The position numbers and the translations under genes are program-made. DNA of 64,000 nucleotides from Nipponacmea schrenckii (taxonomy: Eukaryota > Mollusca > Gastropoda > Lottiidae). The notes under the pieces were generated by a model. That model was given only the letters and a program-made list of their open reading frames with translations, ran no database searches and had not been told where the DNA came from. Below, one piece after another: positions 1 through 11,290 of the stretch; position 1 is the stretch's first letter, and every line of letters begins with the position of its first letter. The stretch lies in assembly GCA_030562195.1 (NCBI GenBank), contig JAUJPP010000011.1:4836001-4900000 (forward strand), given 5' to 3'.

Positions 1-289
1 ATGTTATGATTTAATTATTGATTTATATTTATTGTATTCCGTAAATTCATTTACAAAATTCAATTCTAAAGGAAGTCCTGTTCATCAGCTGTTATATACA
101 AAACCTTGTTTACCATTGATAAGCACCTTTTTGGTTAGTCGTGAAATTAAAATGTACGCTCATCTGTGGTATAGAAGATAAATAAGTATCATGTAAGATA
201 ATAAGATATCATATAACAAAATAGGTGAATGTTATCAAACTGATTATAACAGAGAGGTCAGTGTATTCAGACCAACTGTTTAAATAGAG
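1..289. other. 5' flank of the ACCS-like gene
   Basis: AT-rich sequence before the proposed first coding exon at 290. I see no coding signal. A TATA-like run (TTTAAATAGAG) sits about 10 bases before the ATG and is probably too close to serve as a promoter for that start. The true promoter may lie outside the window. Confidence 0.3.
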
Positions 290-3200
290 ATGGACACCAA
301 CGGGTTACCGATTAAGGTAAGAATAGTAACTATCTGTTTATAGATTTCATGGGCTTGCTGTTTGGGTTGTGGTCATAGTGCAGCTGATCAACTCGGACCG
401 TTAATTCATTTGCATAAATCACATTAATTTAGCCCTAAAAAACTTTTTTCCAGAAATCTGGTTGAAAACTGGTTGATTTTCGATATGACACATGAATGTC
501 TGGCTAATGCTTTGTTTCTATACAAAAATTTAAAAAACATGACCATAACCATCCGAAATTCTGAAAGAAAATATTAACATCAAATTGCAAATCTAGACCA
601 AAAATTAGTCAAAATAGGGCACGCAAAAACCCCAAAAGAGGATGATTTCTACAAATTGCAGGACTAAATTCGTAATACAATCATTAGCATATAATGTTTT
701 ACTGGACTGAGTCCTGTTATGATTTATTTTTCTAACCCGGTACGCATGAAATGTGTCCCCTACGGAAGCGTATTAGGGCCATTCAATATTTTTTTAATTT
801 TCAAGTTAGTAACTTGAATTTTCAAGTTAGTATCTTTTATTTTCAAGTTAGTATCTTGAATTTTCAACTTAGTAACTTGAATTTTCAAGTTAGTATCTTG
901 ATTTTTCAAGTGAAGTAACTTGCATACCTTCTATCATACCATACCCACCCATTACAACTAGCATAGTGGAATTGGTAGATTGTATGATTTGCCAGTTGTA
1001 ATGGCTGGGTATGGTATGATAGAATGGGTGCGTATGGTAGGTATGCTAGTTGGAATCGGTGGGTATAGTATGATACTAACTTGAAAATTCAAGTTACTAA
1101 CTTGAAAATTCAAGATACTAAGTTGAAAAATCAAGTTACTAACTTGAAAATTCAAGATACTAACTTGAAAATTCAAGTTACTAAGTTGAAAATTCAAGAT
1201 ACTAACTTGAAAATTCTAGATACTAACTTGAAAATTCAAGATACTAATTTGAAAATTCAAGTTACTAACTTGAACATTTAATAAAAAAAAAAAAAAATTG
1301 AATGGCCCTAATACGCTTCCGTAGTCCCCTTATCATACGAAGCAATGTTCTTACATAGAAATAAGATACAGGAAACTACGTATAGTTCTTACATAGAAAT
1401 AACATACAGGAAACTACGTATAGTTCTTACATAGAAATAATACATATAAAACTATGTTTCGTTGGAAAATTTAAAACCTTTTAATGTATAGTTTCTAATT
1501 CATTTTCTAGTATTCGTCGAGTTTTTAAGTTTTCCATCTTCGACTGAGTTGATTCTGTTTCATTTCAAACCAGCCATCCTGGTGGGGATTGTATATCTTT
1601 AACTTGTCCTTGTAGCGTGTGATATCTCTAGTATTTCTATATATTTCATAGCAAGGTACAGAGGACAAACTGTCGACAAAGGCTGAAAACTATTTGAATG
1701 GCCCAACTGGTATTTTACAATATGAAGCCTATACTGTCAACGTGGATCTGTATGATCAAGTCTCTAATCCTACTGGATTTATTCAGCTCGGGATATCAGA
1801 GAGCAGATTATGCGCGGACCTGATGATAGCAAAGGTATGGTTTCAATCACTTACTATTATTCCTACATTTGAAATGGAATTTCAATGCCACCAACGGCTA
1901 GTAATATAATGTAAACATCAAATCTTCATTGGAGAGGGGACTCACCCCCTAATAGAGTAAAACGCAAGTGAGGCTAAAATAAATTTGCGGTGCCCCCCTT
2001 CCGCTCCCCCCTTTCAATCCACATTTCTGCAGCCACCACTGGAAAACCCCCCACTGTTATTTACAGTTGAAAGAAATACAGCAAGTAGAAGAAGATGCCA
2101 GTTTGATGTATTATAGTGATACTAGAGGAACACCAGAGTGAGTAACGTACACACATATTTCCATCAGATAAATTATCATATAATACAGAACCCCACACAG
2201 ATAAAACATCCGACATCTAGTACGTCCGTAATTTATTCATCGTAATCTAAACTGTACATAGAAAAGACAAGACTCGACAAGCCGCGTTTTTTGGTTGGGG
2301 GAGGGGGGAATTATTGAAGATATTGACGTTCAACCAAACCAAACTATAACCAATGTGGAATAAAGTTTGGACAATGTTATAAAGTTCTAGTAGTTCAAAT
2401 GAAACTTTTAAAAAAGGCTTAAACTGTAAGGTGTCGTTCCTTTCAGATTTAGAACAGCTATGAAGAGATTTTTAGATAGATTTTTTAAACCAATTCATCC
2501 AATTGATATTGAACATGTAAGTTTTTTTTTATCCTTAATCATGTCAAAGGCGAAATATCTCGAGCTCTTTAATCAGATTACTTTTGCATAAATTACCATA
2601 GATTACTATTGCATAAATTACCATAGATGATTGTTGTATAACTTACCATAGATTACTAATGCATGAATTACCATAGATTACTATTGTATAAATTACCATA
2701 GATTACTGTTGCATAAATTACCATAGATTACTATTGCATAAATTACCATAGATTACTACAATAGATCACTATGATTAATAACCATAGATTTCTATTTTAT
2801 AAATTACCATTTGATTACTATTGCATGAATTACCATAGATTACTATTGCATAACTTACCATAGATTACTCTTGCATGAATTACCATAGATTACTGTTGCA
2901 TAACTTACCATAGATTACTATTGCATGAATTACCATAGATTACTGTTGCATAAATTACCATAGATTACTGTTGTATAACTTACCATAGATTACTATTGCA
3001 TGAATTACCATAGATTACTGTTGCATAAATTACCATAGATAACTGTTGTATAAATTACCATAGATTACTATTGCATAAATTACCATAGATTACTGTTGTA
3101 TAAATTACCATAGATTACTATTGCATAAATTACCATAGATTACTGTAACATAAATTACCATAGATTACTGTTGCATAAATTACCATAGATTACTATTGCA

Positions 3201-6200
3201 TAAATTACCATAGATTACTGTTGCATAAATTACCATAGATTACTACAATAGATCACTATGATTATCATAGACTACATTTGATTTATTTTTGGTCTTAGTT
3301 TTTAATATACCTATTACCATAATGTATTGTAGTTACACGCTATGGCCCCAACGCCCATGATGGAATTGCTTGCCTTTTGTTTAGCTGACCCAGGAGGTGA
3401 GTCCGATTTCACTTTCATTTTCCCATGACATCTGGTGCCACTCTACCACGGTTTGGCATATCTTTGTAGGGAGTTTATATTCATGTATAATATTCACACA
3501 TATATATTATAATACCCACATATTCATAGTCTGGGGGTACAAATACGGGTAGATTGAATCAATGGAAGGACAAGAGAATTCGTCATATTCGCAAGCCTCC
3601 AAGGAACTAATCTTTAAATGGTATTTAATCAAGGTATTGGATAAAATAAACTAATTCTTATGGAAAACAATTACGAGTTTCAACAAGCGTTCTCAGGTCT
3701 TTATCAACAATATGGATACAATTACTAACTTTATTTGAGCGACGTTTCAACAAGCGTTCTCGGGCCTTTATCAAGCAATATAGATCACAATTACTAACTT
3801 TATTTGAGCGCCGTTTCAACAAGCATTCTCAGGCCTTTATCAAGCAATATAGATCACAATTACTCACTTTATTTGAGCGACGTTTCAACAAGCGTTCTCG
3901 GGCCTTTATCAAGCAATATAGATCACAATTACTAACTTTATTTGAGCGAGTTTCAACAAGCGTTCTCGGGCTTTATCAAGCATATAGTATACAATACTAA
4001 CTTTATTTGAGCGTTGTTTCATTCGTTCTCGGTCTTTATCAAGCAGTATAGATTACAATTACTACTTTATTTGAGCGAACGTTTCAACCAGCGTCTCAGC
4101 GTTTATCAAGCCATATTGTATACAATTACTACTTTATTTGAGGCTGTTTCACCAGCATCTCGGGCCTTTATCAAGCATATGATACAATTACTAACTTTTG
4201 GGGAGTTTAACAGCATTCTGTTTATAACATTAGCACAATACAAATTAAAATTAGCGATGTCAACCCAGCATTCTGGTCTTTATCAAGTCAGTAGATTAAC
4301 AATACTAACTTTATTTGAGCGATTTTCAAATCGTCTCTGGTCTTCCAAGCAATAATCTATTACTAATTTATTTGGGGGTTACAAGCGTTTGGGCTTATCA
4401 AGCAGTATGTATTACAATACAATTTATTTCATGTTTCAACAAGCGTTCTCTGGTCTTTATCAACTAGTATGGGATACAATTACTAACTTTATTTGAGCGA
4501 CGTTTCAACAAGCGTTCTCTGGCCTTTATCAAGCAGTATAGATCATAATTACTAACTTTATTTGAGCGCCGTTTCAACAAGCATTCTCAGGCCTTTATCA
4601 AGCAATATAGATCACAATTACTAACTTTATTTGAGCGACGTTTCAACAAGCGTTCTCTGGCCTTTATCAAGCAGTATAGATCACAATTACTAACTTTATT
4701 TGAGCGACGTTTCAACCAGCGTTCTCTGGTCTTTATCAAGCAGTATAGATCACAATTACTAACTTTATTTGAGCGACGTTTCAACAAGCGTTCTCTGGCC
4801 TTTATCAAGCAGTATAGATCACAATTACTAACTTTATTTGAGCGACGTTTCAACAAGCGTTCTCTGGCCTTTATCAAGCAGTATAGATCACAATGTCTTA
4901 CTTTATTTGAGCGACGTTTCAACCAGCGTTCTCTGGTCTTTATCAAGCAGTATAGATCACAATTACTAACTTTATTTCAGCGACGTTTCAACAAGCGTTC
5001 TCTGGTCCTTATCAGGCAATGGATAATAATAAAAAGGTTGACAAGACGAGTAGTCATAGTCGCAAGCCTCTCACGGGACGTCTGAGATTGCTCTCCCACA
5101 ATACCTAGATTGTGAAAAAAATAAAATGAGGGTTCAGTTCGGGGTGCAAATAATTTTTCCTTGAGGCCAAATATTGACGTTCTATATATGCTGATAGTGT
5201 GTCTTCCCATGAATAAAAACAAGTTCCTGTGTGGAGGACAAAATTGTGTACCCCCTTCTGGTATGATCAATTGCAAGCGGGTACACTGGAATATTGAAAT
5301 GTAAGTTGATAAAAATTAAACTATGTATATCCTATTTTAGAGTATTTTATGACGCCGTCGCCCTTTTATTATAATTTACACGAGGATACGTATTCAAGAG
5401 CAGGAGTCGGCATCGTAACAGTACCTGTAACAGGAATGGTAAGTCTTTTCGTTGTACCGGAGATTTTTATATAACCTATAAGTCTAAGATGCATTTTCCA
5501 GGAGATCAAACGTTTTATTCAACAGACTTTCGTTTAACTTGACGAAAGCGCGTATAATAAATAGAATTGTGTTTTCTTGCCAAAATAAAATATTTGAATA
5601 TGATTGGCAGAAATGACTTTTGTGTGCTCTGTGTGGAAGATGTTTGATTGTCAATATTTGTTCTTTATGTTTTATGTACATTCAGAACAAAGAATCATCT
5701 ATATCACTCAGTATGGAACAAATGGAAGCGAGTTATCTAGCAGCAACACAACAGGTAATATATAGTTTTATTTATATCACCTCCAGTTATTATCATAAAT
5801 ACTCTGATGGATGCATCGTGTCCAATCCACACCCTAATTCGATAAACCTCCTGGTGGTCGTGGGAATACAAGTCAGGGAAATAACATATTAAATTTGCTT
5901 ACTAATATTGTTACTCAATGGAATCTTTCTGAGAATCTCCGTCTATCAAATCGCTTGTTTTAAACGCTTGATTCTAATTTTTATGTCCAGAAAGTGAAGT
6001 GTAGTGTAGACGAAATATGATAAAATTCTTTTATTGAAACTGCAATGCATTGCCCGTCATCTTGCCGAATCTAGAAAAGAAATATGTTACATCTAAATCC
6101 ATTTCATTACTTGCAGGGTAAAAGAATCCGGGCAATCATCATATTCAATCCTCATAATCCAGTAGGATATATTCTGACCAAACATCAGATACTGGATATA

Positions 6201-9200
6201 CTTCATTTTGCTAATAAGTAAGTAAAGTATATCCTGCTCACACGACCACCTTTATTAAGAGCTCACCTTCAATTAGAGACCACAATAAACTCCCCCTACA
6301 AGTTTTCAATGTAATTAATGATAATGTACGCGATTATACAGGGGACGGCCATGCATAAGAGAAAAATTGCTAAGTTCATTCTATGACGCAGTATTCCTTT
6401 CAGGCAAATGAAACGTATATATGAGTCGCGAAATCAAACCTTTTAAAGATTTTTCCGTCCTGTTTCCAGATATAAGTTACATGTAATATTCGATGAAATC
6501 TATGCTCTATGGTGTTCAACTAAGCAAATGTTTTTATTAGATGACCCGACCCCACGCTCATTTATTAGAAAAGAATATGTTACATCTACCATTACATTAG
6601 CAGGGATAAATAGAATCCCGCCTATCATAGTATTTCAATGCTAATTAATAGTAGATATACTGACCATTACACAGATACGGATATACTTCATTTTGCAATA
6701 AGTAGCACAAATTGCTTCAGTTTATTGACATATAGCGCAGGTAAATTCCTAAAAATTCATTGTGGCAAATGAAACGTATATATGAGTCGCGAAATCAAAC
6801 CTTTTAAAGATTTTTCCGTCCTGTTTCCAGATATAAGTTACATGTAATATTCGATGAAATCTATGCTCTATCGGTGTTCAACCAAGCCGAGTTCACCAGT
6901 GTTCTTTCATTAGATGTTCCCGACCCTCAGCGCCTGCATTTTATTTACGGTTTAAGTAAGGTAAGCTATCTGTATACAATCTAATTAAACTTAAAGAGGT
7001 AGTATGCAAAATTTCCATTATCAAAAACGCCGTAAAGAATACCTGGAAATATTTTTAAGTATGCTATTTACAAATATGTATCATCTTGATCAAACTGAAT
7101 TAGTTTTAAAACGGCCAATTTTAAACAGAATGTACTAATTTAAGTAATCTACCTTGGTGTTGGGCTTCATAAAGGTTCTTAAAATTCATATGATACATTT
7201 CGCTACAAGTTTTCTTCGATTTTAAGGAATCTGTTACTTTATGACACCAGGTATGTTCGCTAATGAATATAATATACTCATATTGATCATTCTTGAAAAC
7301 TAAAATTCTATGTTTATGCTATCCCAACAATTATATAAAGAGGAACTCTATATCTATAATAATTGTTGTTTCTAAAGTTATATTTTTGTCTTGAAGTTGT
7401 CACGGGTTATTTAAACTATATATTTAATGAATGAACCTTATATTATGTAGGATTTCGGTTTGTCCGGTTATCGAATAGGAGTTCTCTACTCTAGAAACCA
7501 GGGAGTATTGAAGTTCTGTAGATTAATGGGCAACAAATCTCAAGCGGCTGGTCCCATTGTTTTCAGGTCGTCTCGTCTTCTCAGTGATTTAGGTGGGTTT
7601 TTCAATGTTCTTTAAAAACTGAGATTTCAAACTTCGGTTTTTTCATTTCCATCTAAACTTAAACGAAACGGGTTCCTGGGCCAGTATAATTATGACCTGG
7701 AAGATGTTTTTCACCTTTATATTCAGCCCATGGTTATCCGGGAAATTTGGTTAGAGATTTTTGAATCTCTCCTGAGCCAAAATTACTTGTAGGGAAGGGG
7801 ATTGCGGTGGGCAGGCGGTGGTATAATACATCCTGGTATGTATAGATTTACAGCCTAGAGCCAAACGATGGGGAATGATTGGCGTGGAAATGATATGAAT
7901 GGAGTTTTACGTCCTACTCTTTTGCACCCTCGGACTAATGAAGACGGGACATGCCATGCAGTGTGCATTGAGAGAACTTTTGCTAGGACAGCGATTTTCA
8001 ACTGACGAGGATCTTTAACGTGTCAGTCCCTCCGACCTGCATCACTGAAAGGGAAAACCGGGCTGAAAAGGCCGTCTAACTCACTGAGCCACTGCGGCTA
8101 CCTAGGGGGTGTGCTGTAAATCTATATACTATTAGCACTCGTGTATAAGATATTACATTATATTTTTAATCTAACTGGTTTACTGAAATGATAGTTGAAA
8201 AGACTATTAAAAAACTTATCAATCGCTTTTGTTTATTATTCAGACTGGATAGAGAAAGTCTATGTTCCTACTCACCAATCAAGACTACAGGAAGTTTTTA
8301 ACAAAAGTAAGAGCAGAGTAGAACAGCTTGGATTATATGTCTACCCGGCTCAATCCTGCTTCTTTCTCTGGATTTATTTTGGAGAGGTGAGGATGCTGTT
8401 TCCCATTTTATGAACCTTGTCTTGACCGCAATGAACAAATATCTTGCATATTTTAATTACAATCTGTGACTTGATCGCACAAACTGTAATGTAGGCTACA
8501 TTCTCTAAAGAAGCATACCATGCAAACAAATTCCTACATTTACAAATTTCAGTAATTCAAAAATAGTGATTTCTTGCGGTCAATGTATAAGACGGGGTCC
8601 GTAATAGCTTGACACTGTGTACATGGGGCACAAGGTGGCTATTATAGTCAAGCTATTAGTACGGACAGAATAATAGATTGACATTGTGAAGATAGGATTC
8701 AAGATAAATGACTATTGAAGTCAATGTGTAGGTATAGCTACCAAGTTCGTAACAGCCTATGGCATAAGAAAAGTGACTATTGTAGTCAAGGTATAGGCAC
8801 GCCATAGACTGACATTGTGAAGAAGGAGTCTCATGTGATGTGAATAGCAGTCGACTTACACAAATACATCATTTTGTATTCCGGAACGTTTTCTTGTTGA
8901 GTGGCACGCAGCAAGAAAGTAATCCTTTTCGATGTCTTAAGGGTGACATTCGGTTAGTTATATCGTATGTATATCTAGGCTATATGCTGGTGGTGGATTG
9001 ATATGGTATTTTCGTACACTTTTCTTATGTAATTTCTAGTTTATGAGACAGAAGACTGTAGAAGAAGAAAGAAGAATTGGTGAATTAATGATTAAAAATA
9101 AAGTATTTTTGTGTTCCGGCGAGGCCAATTTCTCTCCCGAACCGGGTTGGTTCCGAATGACTGTGGCTGGTGACCAACACGAGCTGGAAATAGGTAGGTG

Positions 9201-9802
9201 AAAGTTTTGTTTTAAATCCAACACCAGATAGACTAGAGAGGTTGTTTTGAGATATGACCATCTAATTATCAGTTTCTAGTTCGATTGCCATGGCTCATCT
9301 TCTCAGACCATCGATTTTTAAATAAGAATAGATACAACAAGCAGGGCTACCGACGATCAGAGCCTCAAAAAAAATCAAACAACATATTGGCAATTCATAG
9401 AAAACAGCTAATTAGCTAAAAAAGTATATCAATTATACGTAAGTACTTATGTCATAATGAAAAGTGGTATTAGATGTCCATTTGGGTAAGCCTATCCTGT
9501 CTGAGGCCCACATCCGCATCGTCAGGTAATTACGACTATGCAATTATTAGTTTATTAGCAATTCGGGCATCAAAACAGTCGGTATTTTCCATGGCGCAAT
9601 ATATTAGTTAAAGGTATGGCCAATGAACGTGAAGAGGGCTTTATAAGAGGACCGCATGGGTGGTCCAGTTTTCGATATAATAATAATATTACATATCATA
9701 TTCATCATTACAGGTTTACAAAGGTTAGGGAAGGTGGTCACAGAGTTGAACATGGAGAAGATAGATACTGGTATTCACAAGTTAACAAGCAAGTCAGCAT
9801 AA
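290..9802 (+). CDS. PLP-dependent aminotransferase, ACC synthase-like (ACCS family), 13 exons
   Basis: Exons: 290-316, 1652-1834, 2067-2137, 2447-2516, 3333-3396, 5341-5438, 5686-5754, 6117-6217, 6831-6960, 7451-7592, 8244-8386, 9040-9193, 9714-9802. All joins have AG/GT borders and agreeing phases, giving 446 residues, close to animal ACCS proteins. Fold-type I features are visible: NPHNPVG around Asn208, the pyridine-binding Asp236 and Tyr239 in VIFDEIYAL, the Schiff-base Lys271 in GLSKDFG, Arg279 eight residues later, and the carboxylate-binding Arg405 in GWFRM. The turn that is NGGA-like in relatives reads HAMA here. It should be a cytosolic PLP enzyme. Animal members are named after plant ACC synthase, but that activity is not established for them, so the substrate is unknown. 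The 9-codon first exon is inferred only from its ATG, GTAAGA donor and matching phase; the other exons are strong. Confidence 0.88.
395..720 (+). repeat. Dispersed repeat, copy 1 (intron 1 of the ACCS-like gene)
   Basis: This block shares long stretches with 61085-61550, including ACTTTTTTCCAGAAATCT-like, TTCTGAAAGAAAATA, AAATCTAGACCAAAAA and a 3' end of ATGTTTTACTGGACT followed by GAGTCC or AAGTCC. The two copies differ by many small changes and indels. No coding capacity is evident, so it is probably an old non-autonomous interspersed element. Confidence 0.65.
755..1329. mobile_element. Foldback/MITE-like element with perfect TIRs and 6-bp target duplication
   Basis: The termini at 761-787 and 1297-1323 are perfect 27-bp inverted repeats beginning TACGGAAGCG. 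Both sides are flanked by GTCCCC (755-760 and 1324-1329), read as the target duplication. Just inside the termini lie arrays of a roughly 20-bp unit related to TTTCAAGTTAGTAACTTGAA, in opposite orientation on the two sides, so most of the element can fold back. The centre (about 915-1075) carries GGGTATGGTATGATAGAA-like repeats. It has no transposase and sits in intron 1 of the ACCS-like gene. Confidence 0.85.
1345..1450. repeat. Short tandem array of a ~39-bp unit
   Basis: About two and a half copies of a unit starting TTCTTACATAGAAATAA and ending AAACTACGTATAG. It lies in intron 1, just downstream of the foldback element. Confidence 0.8.
2578..3250. repeat. 25-bp minisatellite in intron 4 of the ACCS-like gene
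   Basis: About 26 tandem units of the type TACTATTGCATAAATTACC followed by ATAGAT. Variants alternate ATTGC, GTTGC, GTTGT, ATTAC and ATGAATT. A short ACAATAGATCACTATGATTA segment occurs near 2758 and again near 3244, so a higher-order unit may exist. Confidence 0.92.
3655..5035. repeat. ~69-bp minisatellite in intron 5 of the ACCS-like gene
   Basis: About 20 units containing TTTATTTGAGCGACGTTTCA, ACAAGCGTTCTC and CTTTATCAAGCAGTATAGAT. Units at 3720-3940 and 4440-5030 are highly uniform, whereas those at about 3940-4440 are full of single-base deletions and substitutions. The long open frames across this array come from unit length divisible by three, not from a gene. Confidence 0.92.
6218..6830 (+). 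repeat. Imperfect tandem duplication of the exon 8/exon 9 region
   Basis: Sequence from about 6403 to 6511 recurs almost exactly at 6764-6871 (offset 361), so exon 9 of the ACCS-like gene appears first at 6470 in a degraded form and then intact at 6831-6960. A degraded copy of exon 8 and its acceptor lies at about 6565-6705, between the two. The degraded copies differ from the intact exons mostly by short deletions and cannot be translated through. Only the intact copies fit the gene model. Confidence 0.8.
7835..8130. mobile_element. Non-autonomous interspersed element with short inverted ends (intron 10)
   Basis: TATAGATTTACAG near 7841 is inverted as CTGTAAATCTATA near 8115, enclosing about 290 bp. 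The interior includes GGAGTTTTACGTCCTACTC and GACATGCCATGCAG. The same core recurs at 22651, 41716, 54510 (reverse) and, in part, near 62350 and 62870, so this is a family dispersed through the locus. I see no protein-coding capacity and cannot assign it to a named family. Confidence 0.6.
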
Positions 9803-11290
9803 TCACAAAATATAAGCCAAGTCTTTATCTATATATTTGTCTAATATCAATTTTATTTTTGGTTGTAAAGCAAAATTTACGCTTTTACATAAAATGAATC
9901 ATTGCATTCTGTAGCTTTGTGATAAATTTCGACTGATTGAATTTGTATTTATTTTAAGAAAATAATTATTTGCCAATAACCATCTCCAAGATCCAAATGT
10001 CATTTTAGCCCTACAACAAAAATTACAGTCCACTTTACAGTCCTCAATCATGATCGTTCAAATAAATCATAATTTAAAATGCGCTTTGGGAAAGTCAACA
10101 CAAAATCACTAATGTTCACCAGTCTTTGTTGAAATGACAAACGGGATTCCGGACTAATTGAAAATATTTACAGTTGTCGTTGCTTGAGTAGTTTATTTTT
10201 CGTTAAAAACACAGGCGATAGTGATATGCAGACAAGGCACAGTGGTTTGATTAATTTTCATAAGATATAGGGGTCCGAAATATGATTCTGAAAAAGAAAC
10301 TCCGCCTGTTTCTGCTTTCCAATAAGCATCTAAGATAGGAAACCCTGAAATCAATATACCTTATGACATGCTTTAAGTACTCGTTTTACAGCTCCTATAT
10401 CTATTCAACATTCACCCCTATTGAACGTATAGTACAATTTGTATTTAGCTAATTGGCCGGCCAGAAGATAAAACTACCAAATTCCTTCATTCTATGCTAG
10501 GCTAGACATTGGATGCAGGAAGGCACGACTGACTATTTAGGCACTTTTTGTCGTTCCGTTCACTACCACAAGTAATTGAGCAAGTAAAATCATCTGCGAG
10601 ACAAATTCCTTTATGCCAATTACCATTATTCAGTTTTCAAGAAGTCTTGTAGAATATGTCTAATATAGTGAAGATATAATATTCCTGAATATTCAAAAAA
10701 AAATTTTTTTTCCATAAAAGTAAAGCTTCAGGTATTTATTGGGTAAAATTGATCACATAAAATGAATATATATAATGCATAGTAGTATATAAAGTAAATT
10801 AAATAACAAAATAACATAAAATTATCTCCTAATTGTTTCAGGGATATCTACAGTGAGACATTACATAGTTTCATAGTTAAAATAAAATTGACCAAACTCA
10901 ATTATAGCTTCATTATGGAGAGATTTGAATGAATAAATGTTATGTGAATGAAATATGCATAAATAAATATATCAATCATTCAATGAAAAGTGAATTAAAA
11001 ATTACATATTCAATAAAGATTTAAAAAATAACTTAAATATATAACATAATTAAAATAATTAATTAAATAAATATATATAGAATTTCCACCTAATGAGAGG
11101 TTAGAACATTGAAACAAATTATTAGTGGAATTAGTGCAAGAAATTATTTATTTATTTTATAGATGTATATATGTATAATATAAAAGTTGTCAATGACGCC
11201 AGCAATGCTTCAAAATAATTGCTAAAATAGGAGAAAAAATGGCACACTTTGTATATATAGAATGATTTGGATATCCAGTACGTCTGTGGA
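9803..11290. other. Intergenic region between convergent genes
   Basis: Begins with the 3' UTR of the ACCS-like gene and ends with that of the lectin receptor on the other strand. The sequence is very AT-rich, especially 10680-11160, and the AATAAA-type motifs there fit polyadenylation signals for either gene. I see no gene or structured repeat. Confidence 0.5.

Noticed and set aside
4587..4946. Minus-strand open frame of arginine-rich repeats
   Set aside because: Translation of the 69-bp minisatellite; unit length divisible by three keeps it open.
7980..8110. tRNA-derived SINE head
   Set aside because: I looked for A and B box promoter motifs and a cloverleaf in the interspersed element and could not find convincing ones.
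290..9802. Plant-type ethylene-precursor synthesis
   Set aside because: The family name does not prove the reaction; animal relatives are not established ACC synthases, so only an aminotransferase fold is claimed.
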